Shown here piece after piece: positions 17,162-25,227 of a stretch of 50,512 nucleotides of DNA. A program made the position numbers and the translations under genes. The stretch spans positions 736,164-786,675 of the forward strand of contig JACAUB010000001.1 in the NCBI GenBank assembly GCA_013390605.1, written 5' to 3'. Each line of letters opens with the position of its first letter. Position 1 is the first letter of the stretch. The notes beneath the pieces were generated by a model. The model was not told the DNA's origin, ran no database searches, and worked only from the letters and a program-made list of their open reading frames with translations. This DNA comes from Bacteroidota bacterium (GTDB lineage: Bacteria > Bacteroidota > Bacteroidia > Bacteroidales > Cfx3-03).

Positions 17162-17623
17162 ATGAGAAGTAAATGGATTACTAACCAACCCGAGATGTTT
17201 GAGGTGATTGAGAAATGTGAAGCATGTTATGTGAGTATGGTAGATCAAAACAATCATCCTTACGTAGTCCCTTATAATTTTGGTGTTAAGGACGGTGTAA
17301 TATATCTTCATTCTGCTCAAACCGGAAAGAAGATGGATATTTTACGACAAAATAATCATGTTTGTATAGCCTTCAGTACAGACCATCAATTAAAATACCA
17401 ACATGAGAATGTCGCATGTAGCTATGCAATGAAATATAGAAGCGTTATTGTAACCGGACGAATTGAATTTATCGAAGCATTTGATGAAAAGGTTGATGTT
17501 TTAAATGTGATCATGAGTAAATACACTGATCGTCAATTTACATATGGAACGCCAGCGGTAAATGAAGTCTGTACTTACAAGGTCATTATTGACGAGATGA
17601 CCGGAAGAAAATTGGGCTATTAA
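17162..17623 (+). CDS. Pyridoxamine 5'-phosphate oxidase family flavoprotein (NimA-like)
   Basis: A 153-residue split-barrel flavin-binding protein. Conserved features are CEACYVSMVDQNNHPYVVPY at the N-terminal strand, GVIYLHSAQTGKKMDIL, and the central SVIVTGRIEFI strand. This is the group that includes Bacteroides Nim 5-nitroimidazole-resistance proteins, but most members are general flavoenzymes of unknown substrate, so resistance should not be claimed. It follows the propeller protein by 21 bases and precedes the PAP2 gene by 30 bases, all in the same direction, consistent with one transcript. Confidence 0.88.
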   Translation: MRSKWITNQPEMFEVIEKCEACYVSMVDQNNHPYVVPYNFGVKDGVIYLHSAQTGKKMDILRQNNHVCIAFSTDHQLKYQHENVACSYAMKYRSVIVTGRIEFIEAFDEKVDVLNVIMSKYTDRQFTYGTPAVNEVCTYKVIIDEMTGRKLGY

Positions 17624-17653
17624 ATTATTATGTCTTATAATTAGATCTCAAAA

Positions 17654-18226
17654 ATGAATGCATTATTAAATCTTGATCAGTCTATTTTTCTGGCTATTAA
17701 TGGATGGCATAGCACTTTTATGGATCCGATTATGTTTTTTATCAGTGGTAAACTGAATTGGATCCCTGTCTATTTGGTTTTGTTCTATCTGGTTTTCAAA
17801 ACATATGGAAAGAAAGGATGGTACATCCTTTTACTAGTAGCAATCACAATTGCACTGGCTGATCAGGGTTCTGTTTTATTGTTTAAAAATACAGTACAGC
17901 GTTTGAGACCTAGTCATGAACCCTCATTAGAGGGGCTAGTACATGTTGTGAATAATTATAGGGGAGGAGACTTCGGATTTGTATCTTCTCATGCAGCAAA
18001 CTTTTTTGCTTTGGTTGCACTTTTAGGTTTCTTTTTGCGAAGACAGTATAAGTGGATACTTCCAATCATGTTAGGTTGGGCTGTATTGATTGCATATAGT
18101 AGAATCTATCTGGGTGTTCACTATCCGGGAGATGTGTTATGTGGAGGTGCTTATGGAGCGCTGATTGGCTATCTTGTGGCCAGGTATGGCAATCAGTTAT
18201 TTAAGATTAGAACGGTTACAATATAG
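17654..18226 (+). CDS. Membrane PAP2-superfamily phosphatase
   Basis: A 190-residue integral membrane phosphatase with about five hydrophobic segments. The three signature motifs are present: K-x6-RP in KNTVQRLRPS, SSHAAN (catalytic His), and SRIYLGVHYPGDV (second His and Arg). Family members dephosphorylate lipid phosphates such as undecaprenyl pyrophosphate or phosphatidate. The substrate cannot be told from sequence. It is the last gene of a rightward run and is followed by a shared bidirectional terminator. Confidence 0.92.
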   Translation: MNALLNLDQSIFLAINGWHSTFMDPIMFFISGKLNWIPVYLVLFYLVFKTYGKKGWYILLLVAITIALADQGSVLLFKNTVQRLRPSHEPSLEGLVHVVNNYRGGDFGFVSSHAANFFALVALLGFFLRRQYKWILPIMLGWAVLIAYSRIYLGVHYPGDVLCGGAYGALIGYLVARYGNQLFKIRTVTI

Positions 18227-18254
18227 ATAAAGCCTTGATAAAATATTACACATA

Positions 18255-18298
18255 AAAAAGTCGTTAAGCGATACTGTGTTGAAGCTTAACGACTTTTT
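18255..18298. terminator. Bidirectional intrinsic terminator between the PAP2 gene and obgE
   Basis: Perfect 15-bp inverted repeat AAAAAGTCGTTAAGC (18255-18269) and GCTTAACGACTTTTT (18284-18298) with a 14-base loop. A/T tracts flank both sides, so it can terminate the rightward PAP2 transcript and the leftward obgE transcript. Confidence 0.93.
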
Positions 18299-18312
18299 AT
18301 ATAACGGATTGT

Positions 18313-19317
18313 TTATTGATTTTCTTCTGGTTGATTGATTGTTTCCCAAATCAAATCTTTCAGTTTTAAAATGTTTTTATTGGTATGGGCAGAGATAAAG
18401 ATGTGTGGAATCTTTGGCAACTTACGAGCCAGTTTTTTCAGTACATCTTCTTCAACAAGATCACATTTAGTAATCGCCAATAAACGTGGTTTATCTAATA
18501 ACTCAGGATTATACATTTTTAACTCATTGAGTAATATGTTGTAGTCCTTTTTGATATCTTCTGCATCAACAGGTACCATAAATAGCAATACAGAATTGCG
18601 TTCAATATGGCGAAGGAATCGCAATCCCAATCCACGACCCTCATGTGCTCCCTCTATAATTCCAGGGATATCCGCCATGATAAAAGAACGTTTTTCTCGA
18701 TACGAAACCATCCCTAGGTTAGGAGTGAGTGTTGTAAAAGGGTAATCAGCAATTTCTGGTTTAGCTTCAGATACCACAGAAAGCAGTGTAGATTTTCCTG
18801 CATTAGGGAACCCCACCAATGCAACGTCTGCAAGGATTTTCAATTCAATAATTTTCCATCCTTCAATAGCATCTTCTCCTGGTTGAGAAAATTTAGGCGC
18901 CTGCATCGTCGCTGATTTGAAATGGGTATTTCCTTTTCCTCCACGACCGCCAGCCATTAAGATCTTCTCTTCGCCATGCTTAGTTATCTCCAGATCAACC
19001 AATCCTGTTTCTGCATCGCGTACTACAGTTCCCAAAGGCACATCGATATAAAAATCTTGTCCTTCAGCTCCTGTTTGGTTAGCACCCTTACCCGATCCTC
19101 CATCCTGGGCATATATATGCTTAGTATATTTTAGATGTAGTAAAGTCCACAATTGACTGTTACCTCGAATGATAACATGTCCGCCCCGTGCGCCATTTCC
19201 ACCATCAGGCCCCCCAAAAGGTATAGCTCTACCCCGGTAAAAGTGTACAGAACCTCCACCACCTTTTCCTGAACGGCAGAAGACTTTCACATAATCAACA
19301 AAGTTTGATGATGCCAT
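18313..19317 (-). CDS. obgE: GTPase Obg/CgtA, ribosome assembly
   Basis: A 334-residue Obg-family GTPase involved in 50S ribosome maturation and stress control. The glycine-rich Obg domain is at residues 1-160 (GKGGGGSVHFYRG, GGPDGGNGARGG). It is followed by the G domain with G1 GFPNAGKST, G2 YPFTTL, G3 DIPGIIEGAHEG and G4 TKCD. The C-terminal OCT domain of some Obg proteins is absent, as is common in this phylum. It is leftward and 48 bases downstream of the adenylate kinase gene, so it is likely part of an hpt-adk-obgE transcript. Confidence 0.96.
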   Translation of the reverse strand: MASSNFVDYVKVFCRSGKGGGGSVHFYRGRAIPFGGPDGGNGARGGHVIIRGNSQLWTLLHLKYTKHIYAQDGGSGKGANQTGAEGQDFYIDVPLGTVVRDAETGLVDLEITKHGEEKILMAGGRGGKGNTHFKSATMQAPKFSQPGEDAIEGWKIIELKILADVALVGFPNAGKSTLLSVVSEAKPEIADYPFTTLTPNLGMVSYREKRSFIMADIPGIIEGAHEGRGLGLRFLRHIERNSVLLFMVPVDAEDIKKDYNILLNELKMYNPELLDKPRLLAITKCDLVEEDVLKKLARKLPKIPHIFISAHTNKNILKLKDLIWETINQPEENQ

Positions 19318-19365
19318 GTTTTTTTAAATTTAAATAATCACGTTTAGCAAGGAGCGAACACCTGT

Positions 19366-20535
19366 TTATCGAGCTCTACGGAATGCTTTTTCTACTGATG
19401 TTGAGAGTGTGTCATAAATCTCATCAGCAGAACCAACACCGTCAATAGCCTGGTATTTCCCTTGCTTTTTATAGTATTCTACTACACGTGCAGTTTTTTG
19501 TTCGTACTCCTCCAATCGGTTAATAATGAGTTCTATACTCGTGTCATAACTACGTGCTTTTTCGGTTAAACCTCTTGCATGTAGTCGTTTCAGTAATTCG
19601 AGTGTTGGAACCTTAACCTCAAGAGCAAGCGAAACAGAAGAGTTTAATCGACGAAGTAGTCCATCCAGAATATATGCCTGTAGCATCGTACGCGGAAATC
19701 CTTTGAAAACGAAACCTCTTTCATTTGCATGTTTTTTGATTTCACTTTCAATAAGTTGAATGATAATTTCGTCAGGTACCAGCTCTCCTTTATCAAGGAA
19801 AGCTTTTGCTTTTTTACCGATTTCGGTGTTTGATTTAACCTCACGACGAAGTTTGGCACCTGTAGAGATATAATAAAGATTGTATTTCTCGGCCATTAAT
19901 CGTCCCTGAGTACCTTTTCCTGCACCCGGAGCTCCAAGTAATACGATATTTAACCAAACATTTGTTAACGTATGATCAATGTTTTCCACAAGACGTTCGA
20001 AAACTTCTTCAATGGTTCCCATACCTTCAATCGGAATGTATTGATCTCTTACTTTATAAAAATCAATTACTTGTAATGTTTTAGTATTGTATTCTTTTAA
20101 ACGAACCTGAATTACCTCTTCGTTGTCATCGGCACGACCTGATACCTTCCCCCGTTCTAAAAGACGGTGAACTAATTCATCTTCAGGGACATCAAGACAA
20201 AGCATACAGTTTAGTGTTGCATTCAACTTGAGAAGTAATGCTTCAAGAATGTAAGCCTGAACCATGGTCCTTGGGAAACCGTCGAATAGAAAACCATTAC
20301 TATCGGCATTTTCCAGAATCTTTTTTTCGATGATTTGAATGATCAATTCATCAGGGGCTAATCCACCCTTTTCAATTATGGCTTGTGCTTGCATTCCGAA
20401 ATCGGATTTAGCTTTAATTTCCGCTCTAAGAATGTCGCCTGTCGAGATATAGGTTAGTTTGTACTTATCAATCAATAGCATTGACTGAGTTCCTTTACCC
20501 GCGCCTGGAGGGCCAAAAAGTGCAATGTTTAGCAT
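19366..20535 (-). CDS. adk: Tandem (two-domain) adenylate kinase fusion
   Basis: A 389-residue protein made of two adenylate kinase domains in one frame, twice the usual length. Domain 1 (about 1-190) is complete: P-loop GPPGAGKGT (8-16), TGDILR (32-37), DGFPRT (85-90) and SGRADD (132-137). Domain 2 (about 194-389) keeps a perfect P-loop GAPGAGKGT (201-209) and PRT, but has TGAKLR for TGDxLR, KGFPRT for DGFPRT, and KARSYD for the GRxDD segment. The Mg-coordinating Asp of DGFPRT is therefore lost. Neither half has the large zinc LID. Domain 1 should interconvert ATP/AMP and ADP. Domain 2 may be nucleotide-binding but weak or regulatory; that is inference. It sits between hpt and obgE, a common neighbourhood for adk in the phylum. 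Confidence 0.93.
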   Translation of the reverse strand: MLNIALFGPPGAGKGTQSMLLIDKYKLTYISTGDILRAEIKAKSDFGMQAQAIIEKGGLAPDELIIQIIEKKILENADSNGFLFDGFPRTMVQAYILEALLLKLNATLNCMLCLDVPEDELVHRLLERGKVSGRADDNEEVIQVRLKEYNTKTLQVIDFYKVRDQYIPIEGMGTIEEVFERLVENIDHTLTNVWLNIVLLGAPGAGKGTQGRLMAEKYNLYYISTGAKLRREVKSNTEIGKKAKAFLDKGELVPDEIIIQLIESEIKKHANERGFVFKGFPRTMLQAYILDGLLRRLNSSVSLALEVKVPTLELLKRLHARGLTEKARSYDTSIELIINRLEEYEQKTARVVEYYKKQGKYQAIDGVGSADEIYDTLSTSVEKAFRRAR

Positions 20536-20582
20536 AACTAAGAGGTTTATTATAAAATAAAAGGTACAATATGGTGATAGTG

Positions 20583-21119
20583 TTACTCTACAATTTTATA
20601 AATATCGGGGTAATTCCTTCCGAATCCATCATAATCAAGTCCATACCCTACTATGAAATCGTTTGGAATTTCTAATCCCAAATAATCGATTTTATAATCC
20701 TTACGAAATGCATTAGGCTTAAATAGAAGTGCAGCAAGTTTTACATCGGCTGCATTTTTAGACTTTACAATTTCTAATAACTCACCAAGTGTAACGCCTG
20801 TGTCAATAATATCTTCTAAAACAACAACTGTACGACCTGAGATGTCTTCGTTCAGTCCAATTAATTCACGTACCTTATTTGAAGTTTGAAGTCCTGAATA
20901 TGATGAAAGTTTGATAAATGAAATTTCACATGGGAAATGCAGTTTTTTCATCAGATCTGAAGCAAAAACAAAGGCGCCATTTAGAACAACAAGAAAGAGA
21001 GGGTCTTTCCCTTTTAGATCAGATTCCATAGCGGCTGCTATTTTACTTACTGCTTTATCAAGAACATCGGCGGTAATGAATGGTGAGAATATTTTGTCTT
21101 TAACGGTAATGGTACTCAT
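20583..21119 (-). CDS. hpt: Hypoxanthine phosphoribosyltransferase
   Basis: A 178-residue purine salvage enzyme converting hypoxanthine (and guanine) with PRPP to IMP (GMP). The PRPP-binding motif is VVVLEDIIDTGVTL, with the N-terminal FLVVLNGAFVFASDL and the C-terminal DFIVGYGLDYDGFGRNYPDI typical of the family. Leftward, 47 bases upstream of the tandem adk gene and probably co-transcribed with it. A TAnnTTTG element lies about 80 bases upstream. Confidence 0.95.
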   Translation of the reverse strand: MSTITVKDKIFSPFITADVLDKAVSKIAAAMESDLKGKDPLFLVVLNGAFVFASDLMKKLHFPCEISFIKLSSYSGLQTSNKVRELIGLNEDISGRTVVVLEDIIDTGVTLGELLEIVKSKNAADVKLAALLFKPNAFRKDYKIDYLGLEIPNDFIVGYGLDYDGFGRNYPDIYKIVE

Positions 21120-21197
21120 GAAAAGATTTTTTGGCGTATATAAAAAATGAATCTAAGGCCGAAAATAATTAAGCGACAATGAATTCAATAAGATTTG

Positions 21198-21205
21198 CAA
21201 AAGTA
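21198..21205 (-). promoter_or_regulatory. Putative -7 promoter element for hpt-adk-obgE
   Basis: Minus-strand TACTTTTG matches TAnnTTTG. It is 79 bases upstream of the hpt ATG, in the gap after purE. The -33 region is only TTTA-like. Confidence 0.45.
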
Positions 21206-21254
21206 GATAAAAAAGTGTTTGTAAAGCTGAGATAACTTAACAATTAAGGACGAA

Positions 21255-21761
21255 TCAGTTTGTTTTATATTCAAATTTGACACCCTTTAATTCTTCGTTT
21301 GCCTTAACGATTTTCTTTTTCAGATCTTCTTTGTATTCTACTATTTTCTGAGCAATAATAGGGTCGGCAGTAGCCAGAATTTGAGCTGAAAGAATGGCTG
21401 CGTTAAGTGCTCCATTAATAGCTACAGTTGCAACAGGAATGCCGGGGGGCATTTGCATAATGGCAAGAGCTGCATCTAATCCATCAAGTGATGCTTTAAT
21501 GGGTACACCAATTACGGGCAATGGAGTCATGGCTGCAATTACACCGGGTAAATGTGCGGCCATACCGGCTGCAGCAATGATAACGCCAATGCCACGACCT
21601 TTTGCCTCTGTTGCAAATTTTTCTACTGCTTCAGGAGTTCGATGAGCAGATAAGGCATGCATCTCGAACGGAATTTGCATTTCGTTGAGAAATTTAGCAG
21701 CGGCTTCCATTACTGGTAAGTCAGAAGTACTGCCCATTATAATGCTAACTTTTGGATTCAT
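21255..21761 (-). CDS. purE: N5-carboxyaminoimidazole ribonucleotide mutase
   Basis: A 168-residue class I PurE, which moves the carboxylate of N5-CAIR to form CAIR in purine synthesis. The motif MGSTSDLPVMEAAAKFL, the catalytic His in SAHRTPEAV, and the GMAAHLPGVIAAMTPLPVIGVP stretch are all conserved. I use the ATG at 21761 (MNPKVSIIMGS). Nine more codons are open upstream, but a promoter-like element at 21786-21793 overlaps that extension. Leftward, 135 bases upstream of hpt. Confidence 0.96.
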   Translation of the reverse strand: MNPKVSIIMGSTSDLPVMEAAAKFLNEMQIPFEMHALSAHRTPEAVEKFATEAKGRGIGVIIAAAGMAAHLPGVIAAMTPLPVIGVPIKASLDGLDAALAIMQMPPGIPVATVAINGALNAAILSAQILATADPIIAQKIVEYKEDLKKKIVKANEELKGVKFEYKTN

Positions 21762-21785
21762 ACTAAAAAAGGATTTTTTAGCGTA

Positions 21786-21793
21786 CAAAGGTA
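21786..21793 (-). promoter_or_regulatory. Putative -7 promoter element for purE
   Basis: Minus-strand TACCTTTG matches TAnnTTTG, 24 bases before the chosen purE start. It argues against the longer reading from 21788. Confidence 0.5.
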
Positions 21794-22345
21794 CTAAAAG
21801 TTAAATGAAGTAGCTTCTTTTGTTTTTATATCTTTGATATGGATTCATACATTCGTTATTTTGAACGTATGGAGAAATCTTAACAAAATAGTACTTTATT
21901 TTTATGGAGAATTCTGTCCAATATTCGGAGTGGTTGCTATGATTTGAATGATGAAACTGCATTTTTTTCATTTTTTTTGTCTTTTTTAAAAAACGGAGAA
22001 AAAAGGAGAATTTTTCCTCTTTTTTGGAGGGGAAAAAGCTGAAAAATGACCATTTTTTATCCTTTTTTTAAACCCTAAAAATGGCGTTCATACAGCCAGA
22101 AGGGGGGTTCGTCCCAAAAATAAGGGGGTTCATACAATAAGTATATTTTTTGTTGCTTTCTCTTTATTCGTAATCTAAATTTGTAATGTTTTTGGTAGGT
22201 AAAAGTTGCAGTTATTTGATGGTACTATAACTCAACAACGAATTACTAATTTCACAATTCACAAAAGATAGATTAGAAAACAGGTATAGATGGCTTTGAG
22301 AAATAGAAATGTCCTTCAGAAGTCTTCGGACGACTGGGGGCATTT
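21794..22345. other. Gene-free 550-base region with homopolymer tracts
   Basis: I see no credible gene here. The centre (about 21955-22080) is a run of T and A tracts of 5-8 bases mixed with GGAG and GGGG blocks. It includes a hairpin-like repeat with arms 21999-22010 and 22014-22025 (12 positions, one mismatch, one G-U). Further right, two related segments contain GTTCATACA (around 22084 and 22129) near runs of five or six G. The left end carries the purE promoter region. It lies between the 3' end of the O-methyltransferase operon and purE. Confidence 0.6.
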
Positions 22346-22981
22346 TTATCTAGACTTGTAGATCATTGTTAACCCATCTCTAAAGGGCATCAATACTTTT
22401 TCAACCCGTTCATCATTTTTTAGGTATGCATTAAACGCTCGTATTGCAGTTGTTTCTTTTCCCTTATCACTTTTCTTTAAAACATTGCCATGCCATAGCG
22501 TGTTATCAACTAAAATCAGTCCACCAGGTTTTACCTTATTGAAAACCATGTCGTAATAGTTAATATAATTTTCCTTATCGGCATCAATAAAAACTAAATC
22601 GAATATTCCCTCTATATTTGGAATTACTTCAAGTGCTTTACCTATATGTAGTTTTATCTTATTATTATATGTTGATGCCTTAAAATAGCGCGTAATAATC
22701 TCGACTAATTCGGGATTGCTTTCAATAGTGTGCAATACGCCATCTTTTGCCAGCCCTTCGGCTAAGCATAATGCTGAATATCCCGTAAAGGTGCCAATCT
22801 CTAAAATTTGTTTGGGATGCAATAGATGACTTAACATGCTCAAAAGCCTTCCTTGCAGATGCCCGGATAACATTCCAGGACTTAAAACCTTTAAATATGT
22901 TTCACGCCAGAGCTGGTTTAGCAGTTCTGATTCAGCTGTGCTATGTGTAGCGGCATACTCTTCTAGTTCCTTTGTGATCAT
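22346..22981 (-). CDS. O-methyltransferase, caffeoyl-CoA/COMT-like family
   Basis: A 211-residue SAM-dependent class I methyltransferase (Methyltransf_3 type). Features are the SAM-binding ILEIGTFTGYSALCLAEGL, HTIESNPELVEII, and the metal-binding FDLVFIDADKENYINYYD followed by GLILVDNTLWHGNVL, where the Asp/Asn ligands of this family lie. Bacterial members act on catechol-like or tRNA substrates (TrmR for 5-hydroxyuridine is one). The substrate is not determined here. It is leftward and only 6 bases downstream of the M16 peptidase gene, hence the same operon. Confidence 0.9.
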   Translation of the reverse strand: MITKELEEYAATHSTAESELLNQLWRETYLKVLSPGMLSGHLQGRLLSMLSHLLHPKQILEIGTFTGYSALCLAEGLAKDGVLHTIESNPELVEIITRYFKASTYNNKIKLHIGKALEVIPNIEGIFDLVFIDADKENYINYYDMVFNKVKPGGLILVDNTLWHGNVLKKSDKGKETTAIRAFNAYLKNDERVEKVLMPFRDGLTMIYKSR

Positions 22982-22987
22982 GCTTTT

Positions 22988-24235
22988 TTAAGGCTTAGGT
23001 TTGTTTTTTGATTTGTTAAGATAGAGAAGACTACTTAGGTAGTCAGGCGCAAATATTTCGTTTGATACTTCCAGTATCTCTTCTTCGGTAACTAATTCGA
23101 TTTTACGAAATACATCAAGAGGACTATCTACTCTGTCGAATACCAACATACTTTTCCCCATAGAGAGCATATCGTTAAGATTGGAGTCGAACGTCAGCAC
23201 CAGCTGTCCGATGAGTTGGCGCTTTGCTTGACGAAGTTGGCGACTACTCATTTTAATATCACGTAATTTATCTAATTCAACATGAACAAGAGCTGTTGCT
23301 TTTTCAATGTTCACATCATCGGTAGCCATATAGATATTGAAAAAACCAGTATCAGCATAAGGAGTGTATTGCGATTCAATAGAATAAGTGATGCCATGCT
23401 TTTCGCGAATAGCCAGATTGAGTCTGGAATTCATTGCCGGCCCGCCTAGTAGATTGTTTACCAGGCTTAGTGCAACTCTTTTAGGATCGCTATATCCATA
23501 TGCCGCAGATCCAAGCATCAAATGGCTTTGATAGATAGAACGTTGAATGGTTTTTTGCGTTGGGTTATAGTGTTTAAATACTTCACGTATACGTATTTCC
23601 GGTTTTGAGGGGAAATCTGAAAAGTATTTTAGTGCCAGTTGAATGACCCGTTCAAAACGTATGTTTCCAACAGAACAAATCACCATTTTTGAAGGGATAT
23701 AGTTCTCGTCAATAAATCGTTGGATCGTTTCGCGCGTAAAATGTTTTACCATTTTGGGAGTGCCCAGAATGTTTTTTCCTAAAGCATGGCCGGTAAATAC
23801 TTGATCTTCGAAATCGTCAACAATTTGTTCTGCAGGGGAGTCTTTATATGAATTAATCTCGTCAATCACCACTTCTTGTTCTTTCTCAATCTCTTTTGAA
23901 GGAAAGGTTGAGTTGAGCAAGATATCGGAAAATAACTCCATTGTTCGCTCATAATGCGAAGTAATAAAAGAAGCATATATTGTAGTCTCTTCCTTAGTTG
24001 TAAAGGCGTTTAGATCGGCTCCAACACTATCCAGACGTGAAAGGATATGAAAAACACTACGTTTTTTCGTTCCTTTAAAAATCATGTGCTCAATGAAGTG
24101 AGCAAGGCCATGTTCATGAGGTAATTCATCGCGGGTACCTGCATTGATGACGACTCCCAGATGGGCAACTTTACTTGCAACTCTGCGATGGACAATGCGT
24201 AAACCGTTTGGTAGTGTATAATATTGATATTCCAT
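22988..24235 (-). CDS. M16 family zinc metallopeptidase (pitrilysin/insulinase type)
   Basis: A 415-residue peptidase of the processing-peptidase subfamily. The inverted zinc motif HFIEH is at residues 46-50, with the downstream ligand Glu in EKEQEVVIDEI. The C-terminal half has the usual LLGGPAMNSRLNLAIREKHGITYSIES segment. There is no clear signal peptide from the chosen ATG at 24235 (MEYQYYTLPNG). A hydrophobic extension is open to 24283 but is rejected because a TAnnTTTG element at 24253-24260 falls inside it. The gene heads a two-gene operon with the O-methyltransferase. Confidence 0.92.
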   Translation of the reverse strand: MEYQYYTLPNGLRIVHRRVASKVAHLGVVINAGTRDELPHEHGLAHFIEHMIFKGTKKRSVFHILSRLDSVGADLNAFTTKEETTIYASFITSHYERTMELFSDILLNSTFPSKEIEKEQEVVIDEINSYKDSPAEQIVDDFEDQVFTGHALGKNILGTPKMVKHFTRETIQRFIDENYIPSKMVICSVGNIRFERVIQLALKYFSDFPSKPEIRIREVFKHYNPTQKTIQRSIYQSHLMLGSAAYGYSDPKRVALSLVNNLLGGPAMNSRLNLAIREKHGITYSIESQYTPYADTGFFNIYMATDDVNIEKATALVHVELDKLRDIKMSSRQLRQAKRQLIGQLVLTFDSNLNDMLSMGKSMLVFDRVDSPLDVFRKIELVTEEEILEVSNEIFAPDYLSSLLYLNKSKNKPKP

Positions 24236-24252
24236 AGTTTGTATAAGGGCTG

Positions 24253-24260
24253 CAAAAGTA
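24253..24260 (-). promoter_or_regulatory. Putative -7 promoter element for the M16 peptidase operon
   Basis: Minus-strand TACTTTTG matches TAnnTTTG and sits 17 bases before the ATG at 24235. It decides the start in favour of the shorter protein. Confidence 0.5.
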
Positions 24261-24456
24261 CTGATAAATATGATAACGCTCATATAAATGGTTCCTCTAA
24301 ATGGGTTCTAACATTCAGAATATTAGTTAGCAGAAGATGTGGGGAAGATGTAAAGCAACTTCTTTGAACGCATCTTTGATGAATTTATTTGAATAAAGTT
24401 AAATGCCGGTCAAAGAAAAAAATAGAATTATTAATAGCAATTGAGTTGTAATTAAT

Positions 24457-24464
24457 TATGTTTG
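24457..24464 (+). promoter_or_regulatory. Putative -7 promoter element for the first ECF sigma gene
   Basis: TATGTTTG matches TAnnTTTG, 43 bases upstream of the ATG at 24508. Between them AAACTAAA and TTTAGTTT could form a weak AU-rich hairpin in the leader. Confidence 0.45.
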
Positions 24465-24507
24465 CAAACTAAAAAAATGCATTTGAAGTTTATATTTAGT
24501 TTTTAAT

Positions 24508-25140
24508 ATGAATCATCTCGAAAAGGAGCTTTGTGGTAAAATTAAATTGGGAGATGAAAAGGCTTTTGAATATGTTTTTAAAAGCTATTATGCATTATTA
24601 TGTACTTATGCTTTTGATTTAGTTAAAGATGATGAATTAGCTGAAGATGTTGTGCAGGAGATTCTGATTAAGGTTTGGGAAAATAGAAATAAAATTGATA
24701 TTCGGACATCTTTGAAAGCCTATTTATATAGAAGCGTTTACAATCATTGTCTCAATTTGTTAAAGCACATTCAGGTTGTGAAAAATCTTGAAGAAAAATA
24801 TACAGAGGATACCTTACTGAATATTGAGTTTGCATTGTTAGCGGAAGACAAATTTACATTAGATGACTATTTTTATGAGGGTTTGGAACGTGATATAGAA
24901 GAAGCTATACAATCTTTACCCGAACAATGTCGTATTATTTTTCAGATGAGTAGATTTGAAGATCTCTGTTATGAAGAAATAGCCCGGAAATTAGATATAT
25001 CAGTCAACACAGTGAAAACGCAAATTAGAAGAGCGTTGGAGAAGCTTAGAACAAATATTAAGAAAAAGGTCAGTGCACACCATAGAATACCTAATGAATT
25101 CATATTCTTTGTTTTACTTATGGAGCTATTCTTGTCATAA
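24508..25140 (+). CDS. ECF-type RNA polymerase sigma-70 factor (block 1)
   Basis: A 210-residue ECF sigma factor of the Bacteroidota expansion group. Region 2 covers about residues 10-75 (GDEKAFEYVFKSYY, AEDVVQEILIKVWENR). Region 4 covers about 130-185 (LPEQCRIIFQMSRFEDL, YEEIARKLDISVNTVKTQI), the helix-turn-helix for the -35 element. A hydrophobic C-terminal tail (FIFFVLLMELFLS) is often seen in this group. It is followed 87 bases later by a FecR anti-sigma and then a SusC with an STN domain. This is the classic trans-envelope signalling order: ligand at SusC, then FecR, then release of sigma to switch on the locus. Confidence 0.95.
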   Translation: MNHLEKELCGKIKLGDEKAFEYVFKSYYALLCTYAFDLVKDDELAEDVVQEILIKVWENRNKIDIRTSLKAYLYRSVYNHCLNLLKHIQVVKNLEEKYTEDTLLNIEFALLAEDKFTLDDYFYEGLERDIEEAIQSLPEQCRIIFQMSRFEDLCYEEIARKLDISVNTVKTQIRRALEKLRTNIKKKVSAHHRIPNEFIFFVLLMELFLS

Positions 25141-25227
25141 GATTAAAACAACCCCCATTTATAAAAAGATCATTTTTTTTGTCACCCTTAATTTTAATTT
25201 ATTGTCTTATTAATAACAGCAAATGAT

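Noticed and set aside
17162..17623. NimA-type nitroimidazole resistance gene
   Set aside because: The fold matches, but most members of this family are general flavoproteins and nothing in the sequence shows resistance.
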